Origin: Thiobacillus sp. UBA6205
GTDB lineage: Bacteria; Pseudomonadota; Gammaproteobacteria; Burkholderiales; Thiobacillaceae
Length of the DNA: 26,501 bases
Reading direction: 5' to 3'
Assembly: GCA_002421825.1 (NCBI GenBank)
Contig: DISR01000094.1
Coordinates: 3,843 to 30,343 of the forward strand
The stretch's first letter is position 1. Each line of letters starts with the position of its first letter. Of the stretch, positions 7,061 through 14,191 are shown piece by piece. Under the pieces are notes generated by a model, which worked only from the letters and a program-made list of their open reading frames with translations, made no database searches and had not been told where the DNA came from. A program made the translations under genes and the position numbers.

Positions 7061-8467
7061 TCACCAGATACGAAACATCGCCCACCACGAGACCAGCACA
7101 GGCAAGGTGCCGACCAGGGAAAAGACCACGCTCCCCAGACGCTGCCCGTGGCTGGCGGCCTGCGAACCCGTTTGTTGCCACAGCAGCCAGCCGCTCCACG
7201 CGAAAGCCGAGAAGAGCAGGAACAGGCGCAGATCGTTGGGCCAGGCTTGCCGCCAGCCCTCCGCCGACAGCTGCCCCGTGGTGAGCAGCGACAGGCCGAT
7301 GAACACCGAAGCTGCGGCCAGCGGCGTCAGGCCCATGGCCAGACGTTTCCATCCTTGCGTTTCCCCCAACATGCGGCCGGCCAGCACCAGCCCCAGCCAG
7401 GCCGCCCCGCCCAGCGCCAGGGCGTAAACGGCGATGTGCGCCAGGATCAGTCCGCCATCCAGCCACGTGAAGGCATCGTTCACTTCCGGATACTGGGTCA
7501 GCAGCCACCAGGGCGCGCCGGTATCCAGCGGCCAGAAGATTTCGCGCTCCACAAGCCATTCCGCCAAGGCCTGTTTCGCCGCCACCAGCCAGGGTGAGGC
7601 CGACCATTGAAATGCGCCGGTGGCCACGCCCAGCATGCCGAACAGCAGGGTGGCCGCCTCCCAGCCGCCGCTTTCCTTGCGGGACAATCGGGCAATCTCG
7701 GCATTGGGCGAACGGGCGGCCAGCTGGATGGCGCCCTTGTGGCCGGCGCAGCCGCCGCACATGTGGCACTCCGCCGCGCCGTTCATGGCCTTGATGTGGA
7801 CCATGGGGGCGCATTGAATGAAGCGCGGGGGTTCGGTGGAGCGGGCCCAGGCTTCCCGGTCGACGCGAAAATGCCATGGCGAGAGCCGGGCCAGGATGCG
7901 GAACACGCCATTGGCCGGGCACAGGTGCTTGCACCAGACACGCTTGCCCCGGCCCCAAACCAGGCCCACCGCGACCGCCGCCACGGTCGAACCGCCCAGC
8001 ACCAGCAGCACCGCCTTAGGGTATTCGTAGACCGAGACCATCTGGCCGTAAACAGTGGTGCCCAGGAAGGCGGCGAAAGGCCAGCCGCCCCATTTCATCC
8101 AGCGCGGCACCGGGCGGTTGAGGCCGAACCGGCTGGCGGCCTCGGTCATGGCGCCCTCGGGACAGAAATAGCCGCACCAGACCCGGCCCAGCACAACGGT
8201 GGACAGGATGACGCCCGGCCACCATATCCCCCAGAACAGGAACTGGGCGAAGCGGGTGAGGTTATCGAGAACATGCGCCTCTTCCGGAGGCAGCGGCAGG
8301 AAAGCGGGCAGTGTCACCATGAGCAGGTAAAACACCACCACGAGCCACTGGACGACGAGAATGGCGCCGCGGTGGCGACGCATGGCCAGGCCGAGCCGCG
8401 CCAACAGGGGCGTTTGCGGAGGCTGCCTGGCCGGCAGCATGTCCAGAACCGGACTGCGGACGTTCAT
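7061..8467 (-). CDS. FtrD-like 4Fe-4S polyferredoxin membrane protein
   Basis: This 468-aa inner-membrane protein has several transmembrane segments (about residues 35-57, 74-94, 130-145, 152-171 and at least four more after 265). It bears paired CX3CP motifs (C98GYFCP and C179KHLCP) and a C219 plus C234HMC237GGC240 cluster, the pattern of NapH/FtrD-type polyferredoxins that move electrons across the membrane. FtrD partners P19-type FtrA and the FTR1 permease FtrC in ferrous-iron uptake; here P19 is just upstream but no FTR1 or cupredoxin gene is present. I chose the ATG at 8467, whose ATGA overlaps the stop codon of the 78-aa ORF; the open frame to 8731 overlaps the P19 gene. No strong Shine-Dalgarno sequence is visible, consistent with coupling. 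Confidence 0.85.
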   Translation of the reverse strand: MNVRSPVLDMLPARQPPQTPLLARLGLAMRRHRGAILVVQWLVVVFYLLMVTLPAFLPLPPEEAHVLDNLTRFAQFLFWGIWWPGVILSTVVLGRVWCGYFCPEGAMTEAASRFGLNRPVPRWMKWGGWPFAAFLGTTVYGQMVSVYEYPKAVLLVLGGSTVAAVAVGLVWGRGKRVWCKHLCPANGVFRILARLSPWHFRVDREAWARSTEPPRFIQCAPMVHIKAMNGAAECHMCGGCAGHKGAIQLAARSPNAEIARLSRKESGGWEAATLLFGMLGVATGAFQWSASPWLVAAKQALAEWLVEREIFWPLDTGAPWWLLTQYPEVNDAFTWLDGGLILAHIAVYALALGGAAWLGLVLAGRMLGETQGWKRLAMGLTPLAAASVFIGLSLLTTGQLSAEGWRQAWPNDLRLFLLFSAFAWSGWLLWQQTGSQAASHGQRLGSVVFSLVGTLPVLVSWWAMFRIW

Positions 8468-8700
8468 GCACGCCGCCCGCCTGGCCTGACACGCAGCATT
8501 TCCTGTCCTGCCTGATGCCACCGGACTGTTATCAGAAACCCCGCCAGCGGCTGGCTGTCGAGTCGTCCAGGATACGACATCAACTTTCCCCAGGCCGCGG
8601 CCCGGGCGCACAAGCCCGGGATGGCGGCGTCCGCAGAAGCGCTGGCGCGCCGGACCATCGCGGCAAATGCCCCCCCATGCGCCGATGTCTGCCTGCGCAT
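8464..8700 (-). CDS. Small ORF between the P19 and FtrD-like genes, unknown
   Basis: This open frame encodes 78 aa. Its ATG overlaps the P19 stop codon (TGATG) and its stop codon overlaps the next gene's ATG (ATGA), so it fills the 232-nt gap exactly. That geometry favours a translated coupled gene. The protein is Ala/Arg-rich with one Cys and no motif I recognise, and an Arg-rich composition can arise by chance in GC-rich DNA. It occupies the place where ftrB/ftrC genes stand in complete ftrABCD operons but does not resemble a cupredoxin or FTR1. Confidence 0.4.
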   Translation of the reverse strand: MRRQTSAHGGAFAAMVRRASASADAAIPGLCARAAAWGKLMSYPGRLDSQPLAGFLITVRWHQAGQEMLRVRPGGRRA

Positions 8701-9251
8701 CAATAGCCGCCCTTCTTGCCGATGCCGGCAAAGGTGAACTCGTAGTCCACGCTGAAGGGCTTGAACCAGGGCCGTACGCCCGTCAGGCGATCGGTGTGGC
8801 GATGGAAGTGGTTGCCGGCTTGGTTGTCCGGGTCGTTGGGCGGCAGGATGGTGAACTTGAGCGTGTACTTGCCGGGTCCCATGAGCTTGACGTTGTCGCC
8901 ATAGTGGGGGCCGTCGCTGGCCACCATGGGCAGGAAATCGCCCTTGATGCACTTGCCGCCCTGCTTGCAAACCTCGTACTTCACCAGCAGGTAGGGCACC
9001 CAGTCGCCCTTGGCAAAGCCGTTGGGGTTGTTGTCCAGGGCGCCGATATCGGCCTCAAGGTGCACATCTGCCTTGCTGGCAGGCAGCATGGCATGCCCCA
9101 TCGCGGATTCCATTTCCACCGGCTGCAGATAGACCGCACCGATCTCCATGCCGTTGCGGTTATGGGGGGAACCGATGGGGTATTCTACCGCCAGGGCTGC
9201 GGGCAGGCAGGCGGCAAGCGCCAGAGCGGCAAAGGACCGGGAAACAATCAT
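8700..9251 (-). CDS. P19/FtrA-type periplasmic iron-uptake protein
   Basis: This 183-aa secreted protein belongs to the P19/Tp34 family, whose periplasmic dimers bind copper and help ferrous or ferric iron reach an FTR1-type permease. A signal peptide (about residues 1-21, ALALAACLPAALA) precedes an immunoglobulin-like domain. Family metal-site residues are visible: H64 and E66 in DVHLEADI, M109 and H116 in MVASDGPHYG, and H152 before TDRLTGVRPWFKPF. The two cysteines (95, 101) could form a disulphide. The start is supported by AAGGAG eight nt upstream. A paired AGCCAGCC element lies in its leader, and downstream it overlaps a small ORF that leads into the FtrD-like gene. Confidence 0.92.
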   Translation of the reverse strand: MIVSRSFAALALAACLPAALAVEYPIGSPHNRNGMEIGAVYLQPVEMESAMGHAMLPASKADVHLEADIGALDNNPNGFAKGDWVPYLLVKYEVCKQGGKCIKGDFLPMVASDGPHYGDNVKLMGPGKYTLKFTILPPNDPDNQAGNHFHRHTDRLTGVRPWFKPFSVDYEFTFAGIGKKGGY

Positions 9252-9290
9252 GCGTACTGCTCCTTATCTCTATAAAGTTGAAATGAATTT

Positions 9291-9333
9291 GCTGGCTGGC
9301 TTCCGGCTCTGGGAAGCATGTTGGCTGGCTGGG
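9291..9333 (-). promoter_or_regulatory. Paired AGCCAGCC leader element, site 3 (P19)
   Basis: On the minus strand AGCCAGCC lies at 9330-9323 and 9301-9294 (29-nt offset). GCTTCC-CAGAGCC-GGAAGC (9317-9299) forms a 6-bp hairpin between and partly within the repeats. The proximal copy ends 42 nt before the P19 ATG. A TTTATA hexamer lies 17 nt downstream of CCAGCC, so a promoter with the repeat at -35 is an alternative reading, but that geometry is not shared with site 1. Confidence 0.6.
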
Positions 9334-9339
9334 ACAAGT

Positions 9340-9362
9340 CGTCCGGCGATTGCTTCCGGACG
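9340..9362 (-). other. Hairpin between bfd and the P19 gene
   Basis: Perfect 7-bp stem CGTCCGG/CCGGACG with a 9-nt loop. No T tract follows on either strand, so it is not a standard intrinsic terminator. It immediately precedes the paired-repeat element on the minus strand and could be part of a larger folded P19 leader or a weak end for hemP-bfd. Confidence 0.5.
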
Positions 9363-9415
9363 CAATGTCGATCGGCACTGCAAAATGAAATGCGCTGCCT
9401 TGACCCGGCGCACGC

Positions 9416-9613
9416 TTACGCGGGCTGCGGACACGCTGCGCTGGCACACGTTTCGCGCGCTTCTTTCAGCACACCATGAGCACAGCCCGCGCATTTCCCG
9501 CATTGCGCGCCTACGCCGAGCTGCTCGCGCAAGTCGCGCATGCGGCGCGCACCCTGCGCGACAGCTTTATGGATATCCCGGTCGGTCACTTGCCGACAGA
9601 TGCACACATACAT
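9416..9613 (-). CDS. bfd: Bacterioferritin-associated ferredoxin
   Basis: This 65-aa [2Fe-2S] protein has the Bfd pattern: CIC at residues 4-6 (MYVCICRQVTD) and CGKC at about 38-41. Bfd docks on bacterioferritin and donates electrons to release stored iron, so it is induced in iron starvation. The C-terminal tail beyond residue 45 has extra cysteines (44, 56, 60) that are not part of the core motif. GAGG lies upstream of the ATG, and the gene starts 10 nt after the hemP stop codon, so it shares the Fur-box promoter at 9802-9854. No bacterioferritin gene is in the window. Confidence 0.93.
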   Translation of the reverse strand: MYVCICRQVTDRDIHKAVAQGARRMRDLREQLGVGAQCGKCAGCAHGVLKEARETCASAACPQPA

Positions 9614-9623
9614 TACGGTTACC

Positions 9624-9797
9624 TCACTTGGTTAAAATGAGCTTGCGATTGCGCGTTTGCCGCAGGATGTAAATTTGCCCGTTGAACACAATCTGCACGA
9701 ACCCCAGCGGGGCCAGCAAACGGTCTGCCGGGAGCGGTCGGGCCAGGTCGAATGACTCGTGGCGCGCCTTGTTTGTCATGTCTGCAGCACTTTTCAT
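9624..9797 (-). CDS. hemP: HemP/HmuP family small haem-uptake regulator, copy 2
   Basis: This 57-aa protein ends in the HemP block (VQIVFNGQIYILRQTRNR, then KLILTK), shared with copy 1 at 2359-2538; the first 30 residues are unrelated to copy 1. The ATG at 9797 has no clear Shine-Dalgarno sequence and only a short leader after the predicted transcription start; an in-frame ATG at 9779 is the alternative. It heads a two-gene unit with bfd under a Fur-box promoter. Carrying a regulator of the HemP type in an iron-repressed unit fits a role in switching on receptor genes when iron is scarce. Confidence 0.88.
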   Translation of the reverse strand: MKSAADMTNKARHESFDLARPLPADRLLAPLGFVQIVFNGQIYILRQTRNRKLILTK

Positions 9798-9801
9798 TAT
9801 C

Positions 9802-9854
9802 ACTAATGCTAATGAGAATGGTTCGTATTCTACTTAATTCTTTTCTGCTGTCAA
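9802..9854 (-). promoter_or_regulatory. Fur-box promoter of hemP-bfd
   Basis: On the minus strand TTGACA (9854-9849), a 16-nt spacer and TAGAAT (9832-9827) form a good sigma-70 promoter. Just downstream the plus strand shows three tandem Fur-type hexamers, ACTAAT, GCTAAT and GAGAAT (9802-9819), with ATTATC beyond them at 9796-9801. Fur bound over the start site would block transcription. The predicted leader is only about 20-25 nt. Confidence 0.75.
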
Positions 9855-9916
9855 CCAGGCCAGGAAAAAAACAGAAAAAACTTGCCGGAAATTGTTCCGT
9901 CAAACAGACTGGATTT

Positions 9917-11179
9917 GTGAAGCCCCCCCGTGACCTGCTCCTGTCTGCCTTCCGGGTTGCCATTGGCGGAGCAAACCCGCAAACGCTGGTTCCCCCTCAC
10001 CTCCCGCCCCCGCCAAAAGGCAGAACCCTGGTGGTGGGCGGCGGCAAGGCCGCTGCAGCCATGGCCAAGGCCGTCGAAGACCACTGGCCGCCGGATGCCT
10101 CCCTGGCCGGCCTCGTCGTCACCCGCCACCGCCATGGCCTGCCGCTGAAACGCATCGAGGTGATCGAGGCGAGCCACCCCCTCCCGGACGGCCGCGGCGC
10201 CGAGGCTGCCGTCCGCATGCTGGATGAAATTGCGCAGCTGACACCGGACGACCTTTTGATAGTCATGCTCTCGGGAGGGGGCTCCAGCCTGCTCGCTTTG
10301 CCGGCTGCCGGCGTGCGCCTCAAGGAATTGCGCGCGGTGACCAAGGCCCTGCTTGCGAGCGGCGCCTCGATCCAGGAAATCAACACCGTGCGCAAGCACC
10401 TGACCCGTTTCTCCGGCGGCCAGGTCGCCGCGCTCAGCAAGGCGCCGGTGCGTGCCTTGATCCTGTCCGACGTGGTGGGCGACAACCCGACCTACATCGC
10501 CTCCGGTCCCTGCACGCCCGACCCCGGCACTTTTGCCGATGCCCAGGCCCTCCTGCAGCACTACCAGATCGAACCGCCGCCTGCGGTGGCCGGGCATTTT
10601 CGACGCGGCCTCGCAGGCGAAATCGCCGACACCCCCAAGCCCGGCTCGCCACAATTCGACAAGACGGACAACCGCGTCATCGGCAGTGCGCACTCCGCCC
10701 TCGCCGCGGCGCAGTCATGGCTCGAACAGCAGGGCGTGCGCGTGATCAATCTCGGAGAAGTCGAGGGCGAGTCGCGCAGCGTGGCCCAGGCGCATGCCGA
10801 ACTGGTCCGCCGCGAGTTGCAGCAAGGTCGCCCAATCGCTCTGCTCTCCGGCGGCGAGACTACGGTGACGGTAAGGAACGGAAATGGCCGCGGCGGCCGC
10901 AACACCGAGTACCTGCTGGCTTTGGGGCTGGCGCTGGCGGATCTCGACAAGGTCTGGGCCATCGCCTGCGACACTGACGGCATCGACGGCACCGAGGACA
11001 ATGCCGGGGCGATCTGGGTGCCTGACACGCCGGCAAGAGCCGAGGCTGCGGGGCTGGATGCAGCCGCGCTGCTAGAAGCAAACGATGCCTACGGATTCTT
11101 CAGCGCGCTCGACGACCTGGTCGTGACCGGTCCCACGCGCACCAACGTCAACGATTTCCGGCTGGTGGTGCTGGCCTAG
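9917..11179 (+). CDS. Glycerate 2-kinase type (MOFRL) / putative hydroxypyruvate reductase
   Basis: This 420-aa cytoplasmic enzyme is of the GK-II/TtuD family, which phosphorylates D-glycerate to 2-phosphoglycerate; members are often labelled hydroxypyruvate reductase. The N-terminal nucleotide-binding domain shows TLVVGGGKAAAAMAKA and VMLSGGGSSLLALPAAG. The central ILSDVVGDNPTYIASGP block and the C-terminal MOFRL domain (LLSGGETTVTV, GGRNTEYLLALGLAL, ACDTDGIDGTEDNAGA) complete it. I chose the GTG at 9917 because it gives the normal family length; the frame stays open to 9752, but that part lies in the hemP control region and lacks coding character. It is the only plus-strand gene and converges on the DUF62 gene, sharing two bases of stop codon. 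Confidence 0.9.
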   Translation: MKPPRDLLLSAFRVAIGGANPQTLVPPHLPPPPKGRTLVVGGGKAAAAMAKAVEDHWPPDASLAGLVVTRHRHGLPLKRIEVIEASHPLPDGRGAEAAVRMLDEIAQLTPDDLLIVMLSGGGSSLLALPAAGVRLKELRAVTKALLASGASIQEINTVRKHLTRFSGGQVAALSKAPVRALILSDVVGDNPTYIASGPCTPDPGTFADAQALLQHYQIEPPPAVAGHFRRGLAGEIADTPKPGSPQFDKTDNRVIGSAHSALAAAQSWLEQQGVRVINLGEVEGESRSVAQAHAELVRRELQQGRPIALLSGGETTVTVRNGNGRGGRNTEYLLALGLALADLDKVWAIACDTDGIDGTEDNAGAIWVPDTPARAEAAGLDAAALLEANDAYGFFSALDDLVVTGPTRTNVNDFRLVVLA

Positions 11180-11910
11180 TTCGGCTTGTCCAGTTGTATG
11201 GCGTCGCCGACCTTGAGGCCCAGCTTTTCTGCCGCGCTGCCGCGGTTGATTGCAAGTTCGACCAGTCCGACGCTGTTGCCGAACCAGAAGCCCTCGCCCT
11301 TGCCGACCGCGCCGAAGGTGTCGGCATGGCGGAACTCCGCGCCAGCGGCAACAACGCGCGTCCCTTGCGGAACCCCTGAAGCGCGCTGACCAGTCCAGGC
11401 ATTGCCATAGTGGTCGATGTAGATGACGCGCGGCAGATCGCCGGCGTCGAACTCGACGTGCAACTTGTTTCTTTCTTCCAGCTTGTCGTCGGGAAAATCG
11501 CCCTTGGCGATGAGCGCGGCGATGACGGCGAAGATGTCGCGACCGTGAAAAGTCTTGCTGGCGTTTTCCGGCTGCCACTTGATGCGCCATACCTTGCCGT
11601 CGGCATTGCGCGCAGCCACGATGGAAAGCAGGCCGTTGTCGGGGCCGACGAACCGGCGCCCGCCGGCCGCCACCACGACGCCGTCGCGCTCGGTTCCGAC
11701 GCCGGGATCGACCACGCACATGAACACCGCCCCGGGCGGGAAGGCGGGCGCGAAGGCTGCGAGCAGGTGCGCGCCGGCATGGGCGTTGTAGTCGGGCGCC
11801 TCGTGCAGCAGATCCACCACTTGCTGCGCCGGCGCGAGTTCATGGATACGCGCCCTGACCTGCCCTGCATAGGGATCGCTCGCACCAAAATCGGTAAACA
11901 GAACAATCAT
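11176..11910 (-). CDS. SAM hydroxide adenosyltransferase (DUF62 / SAM hydrolase)
   Basis: This 244-aa protein of the chlorinase/fluorinase-like superfamily converts S-adenosylmethionine and hydroxide to adenosine and methionine. Family blocks are visible: LFTDFGASDPY at the N-terminus, VVDPGVGTERD, GPDNGLLS, FHGRDIFAVIAA and YIDHYGNAWTG. The Asp, Arg (in GRD) and His of the hydrolase-type triad appear present, and no fluorinase-specific insertion is seen. The start is supported by GGAGG 4 nt before the ATG. It lies downstream of the rplQ terminator, so it needs its own promoter, which I could not identify in 11911-11976. Confidence 0.92.
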   Translation of the reverse strand: MIVLFTDFGASDPYAGQVRARIHELAPAQQVVDLLHEAPDYNAHAGAHLLAAFAPAFPPGAVFMCVVDPGVGTERDGVVVAAGGRRFVGPDNGLLSIVAARNADGKVWRIKWQPENASKTFHGRDIFAVIAALIAKGDFPDDKLEERNKLHVEFDAGDLPRVIYIDHYGNAWTGQRASGVPQGTRVVAAGAEFRHADTFGAVGKGEGFWFGNSVGLVELAINRGSAAEKLGLKVGDAIQLDKPN

Positions 11911-11976
11911 GCCGCCTCCAGATTATTGTTGGGGGACTATGCGGCAGCTGTTACGGATTGGCAAGCAGCCAAAATT

Positions 11977-12004
11977 AAAAAAGCCGGGCGAGCCCGGCTT
12001 TTTT
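11977..12004. terminator. Bidirectional terminator after rplQ
   Basis: Perfect stem GCCGGGC/GCCCGGC with a 2-nt GA loop, flanked by six A and six T, so it can terminate in both directions. It lies 18 nt beyond the rplQ stop codon and ends the long ribosomal-protein transcript. Confidence 0.95.
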
Positions 12005-12022
12005 GTTCATTGCAACTGAAGC

Positions 12023-12415
12023 TTATTCGGCCTCGACGGCTTCGGCAGCTTCGCCTTCCGGGCGATCCACCAGTTCGACGAGCGCCATGGGGGCGTTGTC
12101 GCCGACGCGGTAACCGAACTTGAGGATGCGGGTGTAGCCGCCGGGACGAGCCTTGTAGCGCGGGCCGAGCTCGTTGAACAGTTTCATGACCATCTCGCGG
12201 TCGCGCAGGCGGTCGAATGCCAGGCGATGGTTGGCCACAGTAGGCTCCTTGCCCAAGGTGATCAGCGGCTCGATGAAGCGGCGCAGTTCCTTGGCCTTGG
12301 GCAGGGTGGTCTTGATGGCTTCATGCTGAATCAGCGAATTGCACATGTTGCGGAACATGGCCAGCCTGTGGCTGGTGGTGCGATTCAGTTTGCGGTTGGA
12401 TTGACGATGACGCAT
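12023..12415 (-). CDS. rplQ: Ribosomal protein bL17
   Basis: This 130-aa large-subunit protein starts MRHRQSNRKLNRTTSHR, the family signature, and has the usual L17 length with an acidic tail (EAAEAVEAE). It is the last gene of the alpha operon, 94 nt after rpoA. AAAGGA upstream of the ATG supports the start. The strong terminator follows 18 nt after its stop codon. Confidence 0.98.
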   Translation of the reverse strand: MRHRQSNRKLNRTTSHRLAMFRNMCNSLIQHEAIKTTLPKAKELRRFIEPLITLGKEPTVANHRLAFDRLRDREMVMKLFNELGPRYKARPGGYTRILKFGYRVGDNAPMALVELVDRPEGEAAEAVEAE

Positions 12416-12509
12416 GGCTTATCCTTTCAAAATGCTTTTTTTCTTTGGCTAGGGCAGTTGCCACACCGCCCCGCACTTTATTGTTTCGGTTGATTGTGTT
12501 TTAACCGGG

Positions 12510-13493
12510 TTAGGGTTTTTCGAGCCCGGCCGGCGGCCAGTTCTCGAGTTTCATGCCCAGGGACAAGCCCTTGGAGGCCAGCACTTCCTTGATTTCGTTC
12601 AGGGACTTGCGGCCCAGGTTGGGAGTCTTGAGCAATTCGGTCTCGGTGCGCTGGATCAGGTCGCCGATGTAGTAAATGTTCTCGGCCTTGAGGCAATTCG
12701 CCGAACGCACGGTGAGTTCCAGGTCGTCGACAGGGCGCAGCAGAATCGGGTCGACCTGCGGCGCGCGAGCGGCTTCTCCGGCAGCGGCTTCGGTACCCTT
12801 GAGGTCGGCGAACACGGACAGTTGCTCCACCAGGATGCGGGCTGCGGTGCGCACGGCTTCCTCAGGATCGACAATACCGTTGGTCTCGATGTCGATGATC
12901 AGGCGATCGAGGTCGGTGCGCTGCTCGACACGGGCGTTTTCCACCGCATAGGCCACACGGCGCACGGGGCTGAAGGAGGCATCTACCAGGATGGAACCGA
13001 CACCGCGGGTGTCAGGGTCGATCTTGCGGGCGGGCACGGGCTGGTAGCCGCGGCCGGCTTCGACCTTGATTTCCATCTCGAGCTTGCCGCCCTTGGTCAG
13101 GTGGGCAATGACGTGATCGGGGTTGGCAATTTCGACGTCGTGGCCGGCTTCGATATCGGCCGCCGTAACAATACCTTCGCCGCTCTTGCTGAGCTTGAGC
13201 AGAACCGAACCCTTGCCGTGCAGCTTGAAGGCGATGCCCTTGAGGTTCAGCAGAATATCGACGACGTCTTCCTGCACGCCTTCGATGGTGGAATACTCGT
13301 GCACCACGCCGGTGATCTTCACTTCGGTCGGCGCATAACCCACCATCGACGACAGCAGGATGCGGCGCAGGGCGTTGCCCAGGGTATGTCCATAGCCGCG
13401 TTCGAACGGCTCCATGACAACCTTGGCATGAAGCGGGGTCACACGATCGACTTCAACAATACTGGGTTTGAGAAATTCCGCTGCAGCTTGCAT
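12510..13493 (-). CDS. rpoA: DNA-directed RNA polymerase subunit alpha
   Basis: This 327-aa subunit has the assembly N-terminal domain (about 1-235, with GYGHTLGNALRRILLSSM) and, after a linker, the DNA-binding C-terminal domain (about 255-320: LELTVRSANCLKAENI and LLKTPNLGRKSLNEIKEVL). The domain that contacts UP elements and activators is therefore complete. The C-terminal LENWPPAGLE supports a betaproteobacterial origin. It sits in the conserved place between rpsD and rplQ. Confidence 0.99.
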   Translation of the reverse strand: MQAAAEFLKPSIVEVDRVTPLHAKVVMEPFERGYGHTLGNALRRILLSSMVGYAPTEVKITGVVHEYSTIEGVQEDVVDILLNLKGIAFKLHGKGSVLLKLSKSGEGIVTAADIEAGHDVEIANPDHVIAHLTKGGKLEMEIKVEAGRGYQPVPARKIDPDTRGVGSILVDASFSPVRRVAYAVENARVEQRTDLDRLIIDIETNGIVDPEEAVRTAARILVEQLSVFADLKGTEAAAGEAARAPQVDPILLRPVDDLELTVRSANCLKAENIYYIGDLIQRTETELLKTPNLGRKSLNEIKEVLASKGLSLGMKLENWPPAGLEKP

Positions 13494-13548
13494 TTAGGCA
13501 GTGTCCTTTAAACGCTGTGACCAGAAACGATGACCGAAGTCTCGTTAA

Positions 13549-14178
13549 TTACTTGGAATACAGTTCGACCACCAGGGATTCATTGATGGTGGGCGGCAGG
13601 TCCGCGCGCTGCGGCATGGACTTGTAGGTGCCCTTGAGGCCCTTGATGTCCACTTCCACCCACTCGGGAAATCCGCGTGATTCGGCTGCCTCGGTGGCGC
13701 CCTTGATACGCAGGTGGTTCTTCGCGCGCTCGGCCACTTCGATGACGTCGCCCGCCCTGACCTGGTAGGAAGGAATGTTGACGCGCTTGCCGTTGACCCG
13801 GATGCCGTTATGGCGCACGACCTGGCGCGCCTCCGTGCGGGAAGCGCCGAAGCCCATGCGGTAGCAAACGGTATCGAGACGGCTTTCCAGCAGACCCAGC
13901 AGGTTTTCGCCGGTCACGCCCTTGCGACGGTCGGCTTCCTTGTAGACCAGGCGGAACTGACGCTCGAGCACGCCGTAGATGCGGCGGATCTTCTGTTTCT
14001 CGCGCAGTTGCGTGCCATAACCGGACATGCGGCTGCCGCTCTTCTGGCCATGCTGGCCGGGAGCGTAGCTGCGGCGCTCGATCGCGCATTTTTCGGTGTA
14101 GCACTTCTCGCCCTTGAGGAAGAGTTTCTCGCCCTCGCGGCGGCACTGACGACATTTAGCATCCAGGTTACGGGCCAT
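13549..14178 (-). CDS. rpsD: Ribosomal protein uS4
   Basis: This 209-aa primary 16S-binding protein has a four-Cys zinc-site pattern at the N-terminus (C9, C12, C26, C31), so this is the zinc-type S4. The S4 RNA-binding domain spans about residues 99-165 (LESRLDTVCYRMGFGASRTEARQ). In many bacteria S4 represses its own alpha-operon mRNA. It starts 13 nt after rpsK. Confidence 0.98.
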   Translation of the reverse strand: MARNLDAKCRQCRREGEKLFLKGEKCYTEKCAIERRSYAPGQHGQKSGSRMSGYGTQLREKQKIRRIYGVLERQFRLVYKEADRRKGVTGENLLGLLESRLDTVCYRMGFGASRTEARQVVRHNGIRVNGKRVNIPSYQVRAGDVIEVAERAKNHLRIKGATEAAESRGFPEWVEVDIKGLKGTYKSMPQRADLPPTINESLVVELYSK

Positions 14179-14191
14179 ATCAAACCTCTAA

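Noticed and set aside
9752..9916. N-terminal extension of the glycerate-kinase-type protein
   Set aside because: The added 55 residues overlap the divergent Fur-box promoter, lack family similarity, and make the protein longer than the usual 420 aa.
9619..9963. 114-codon minus-strand frame over hemP copy 2
   Set aside because: It is a shadow frame of hemP and its promoter; the HemP frame at 9624-9797 has the conserved block.
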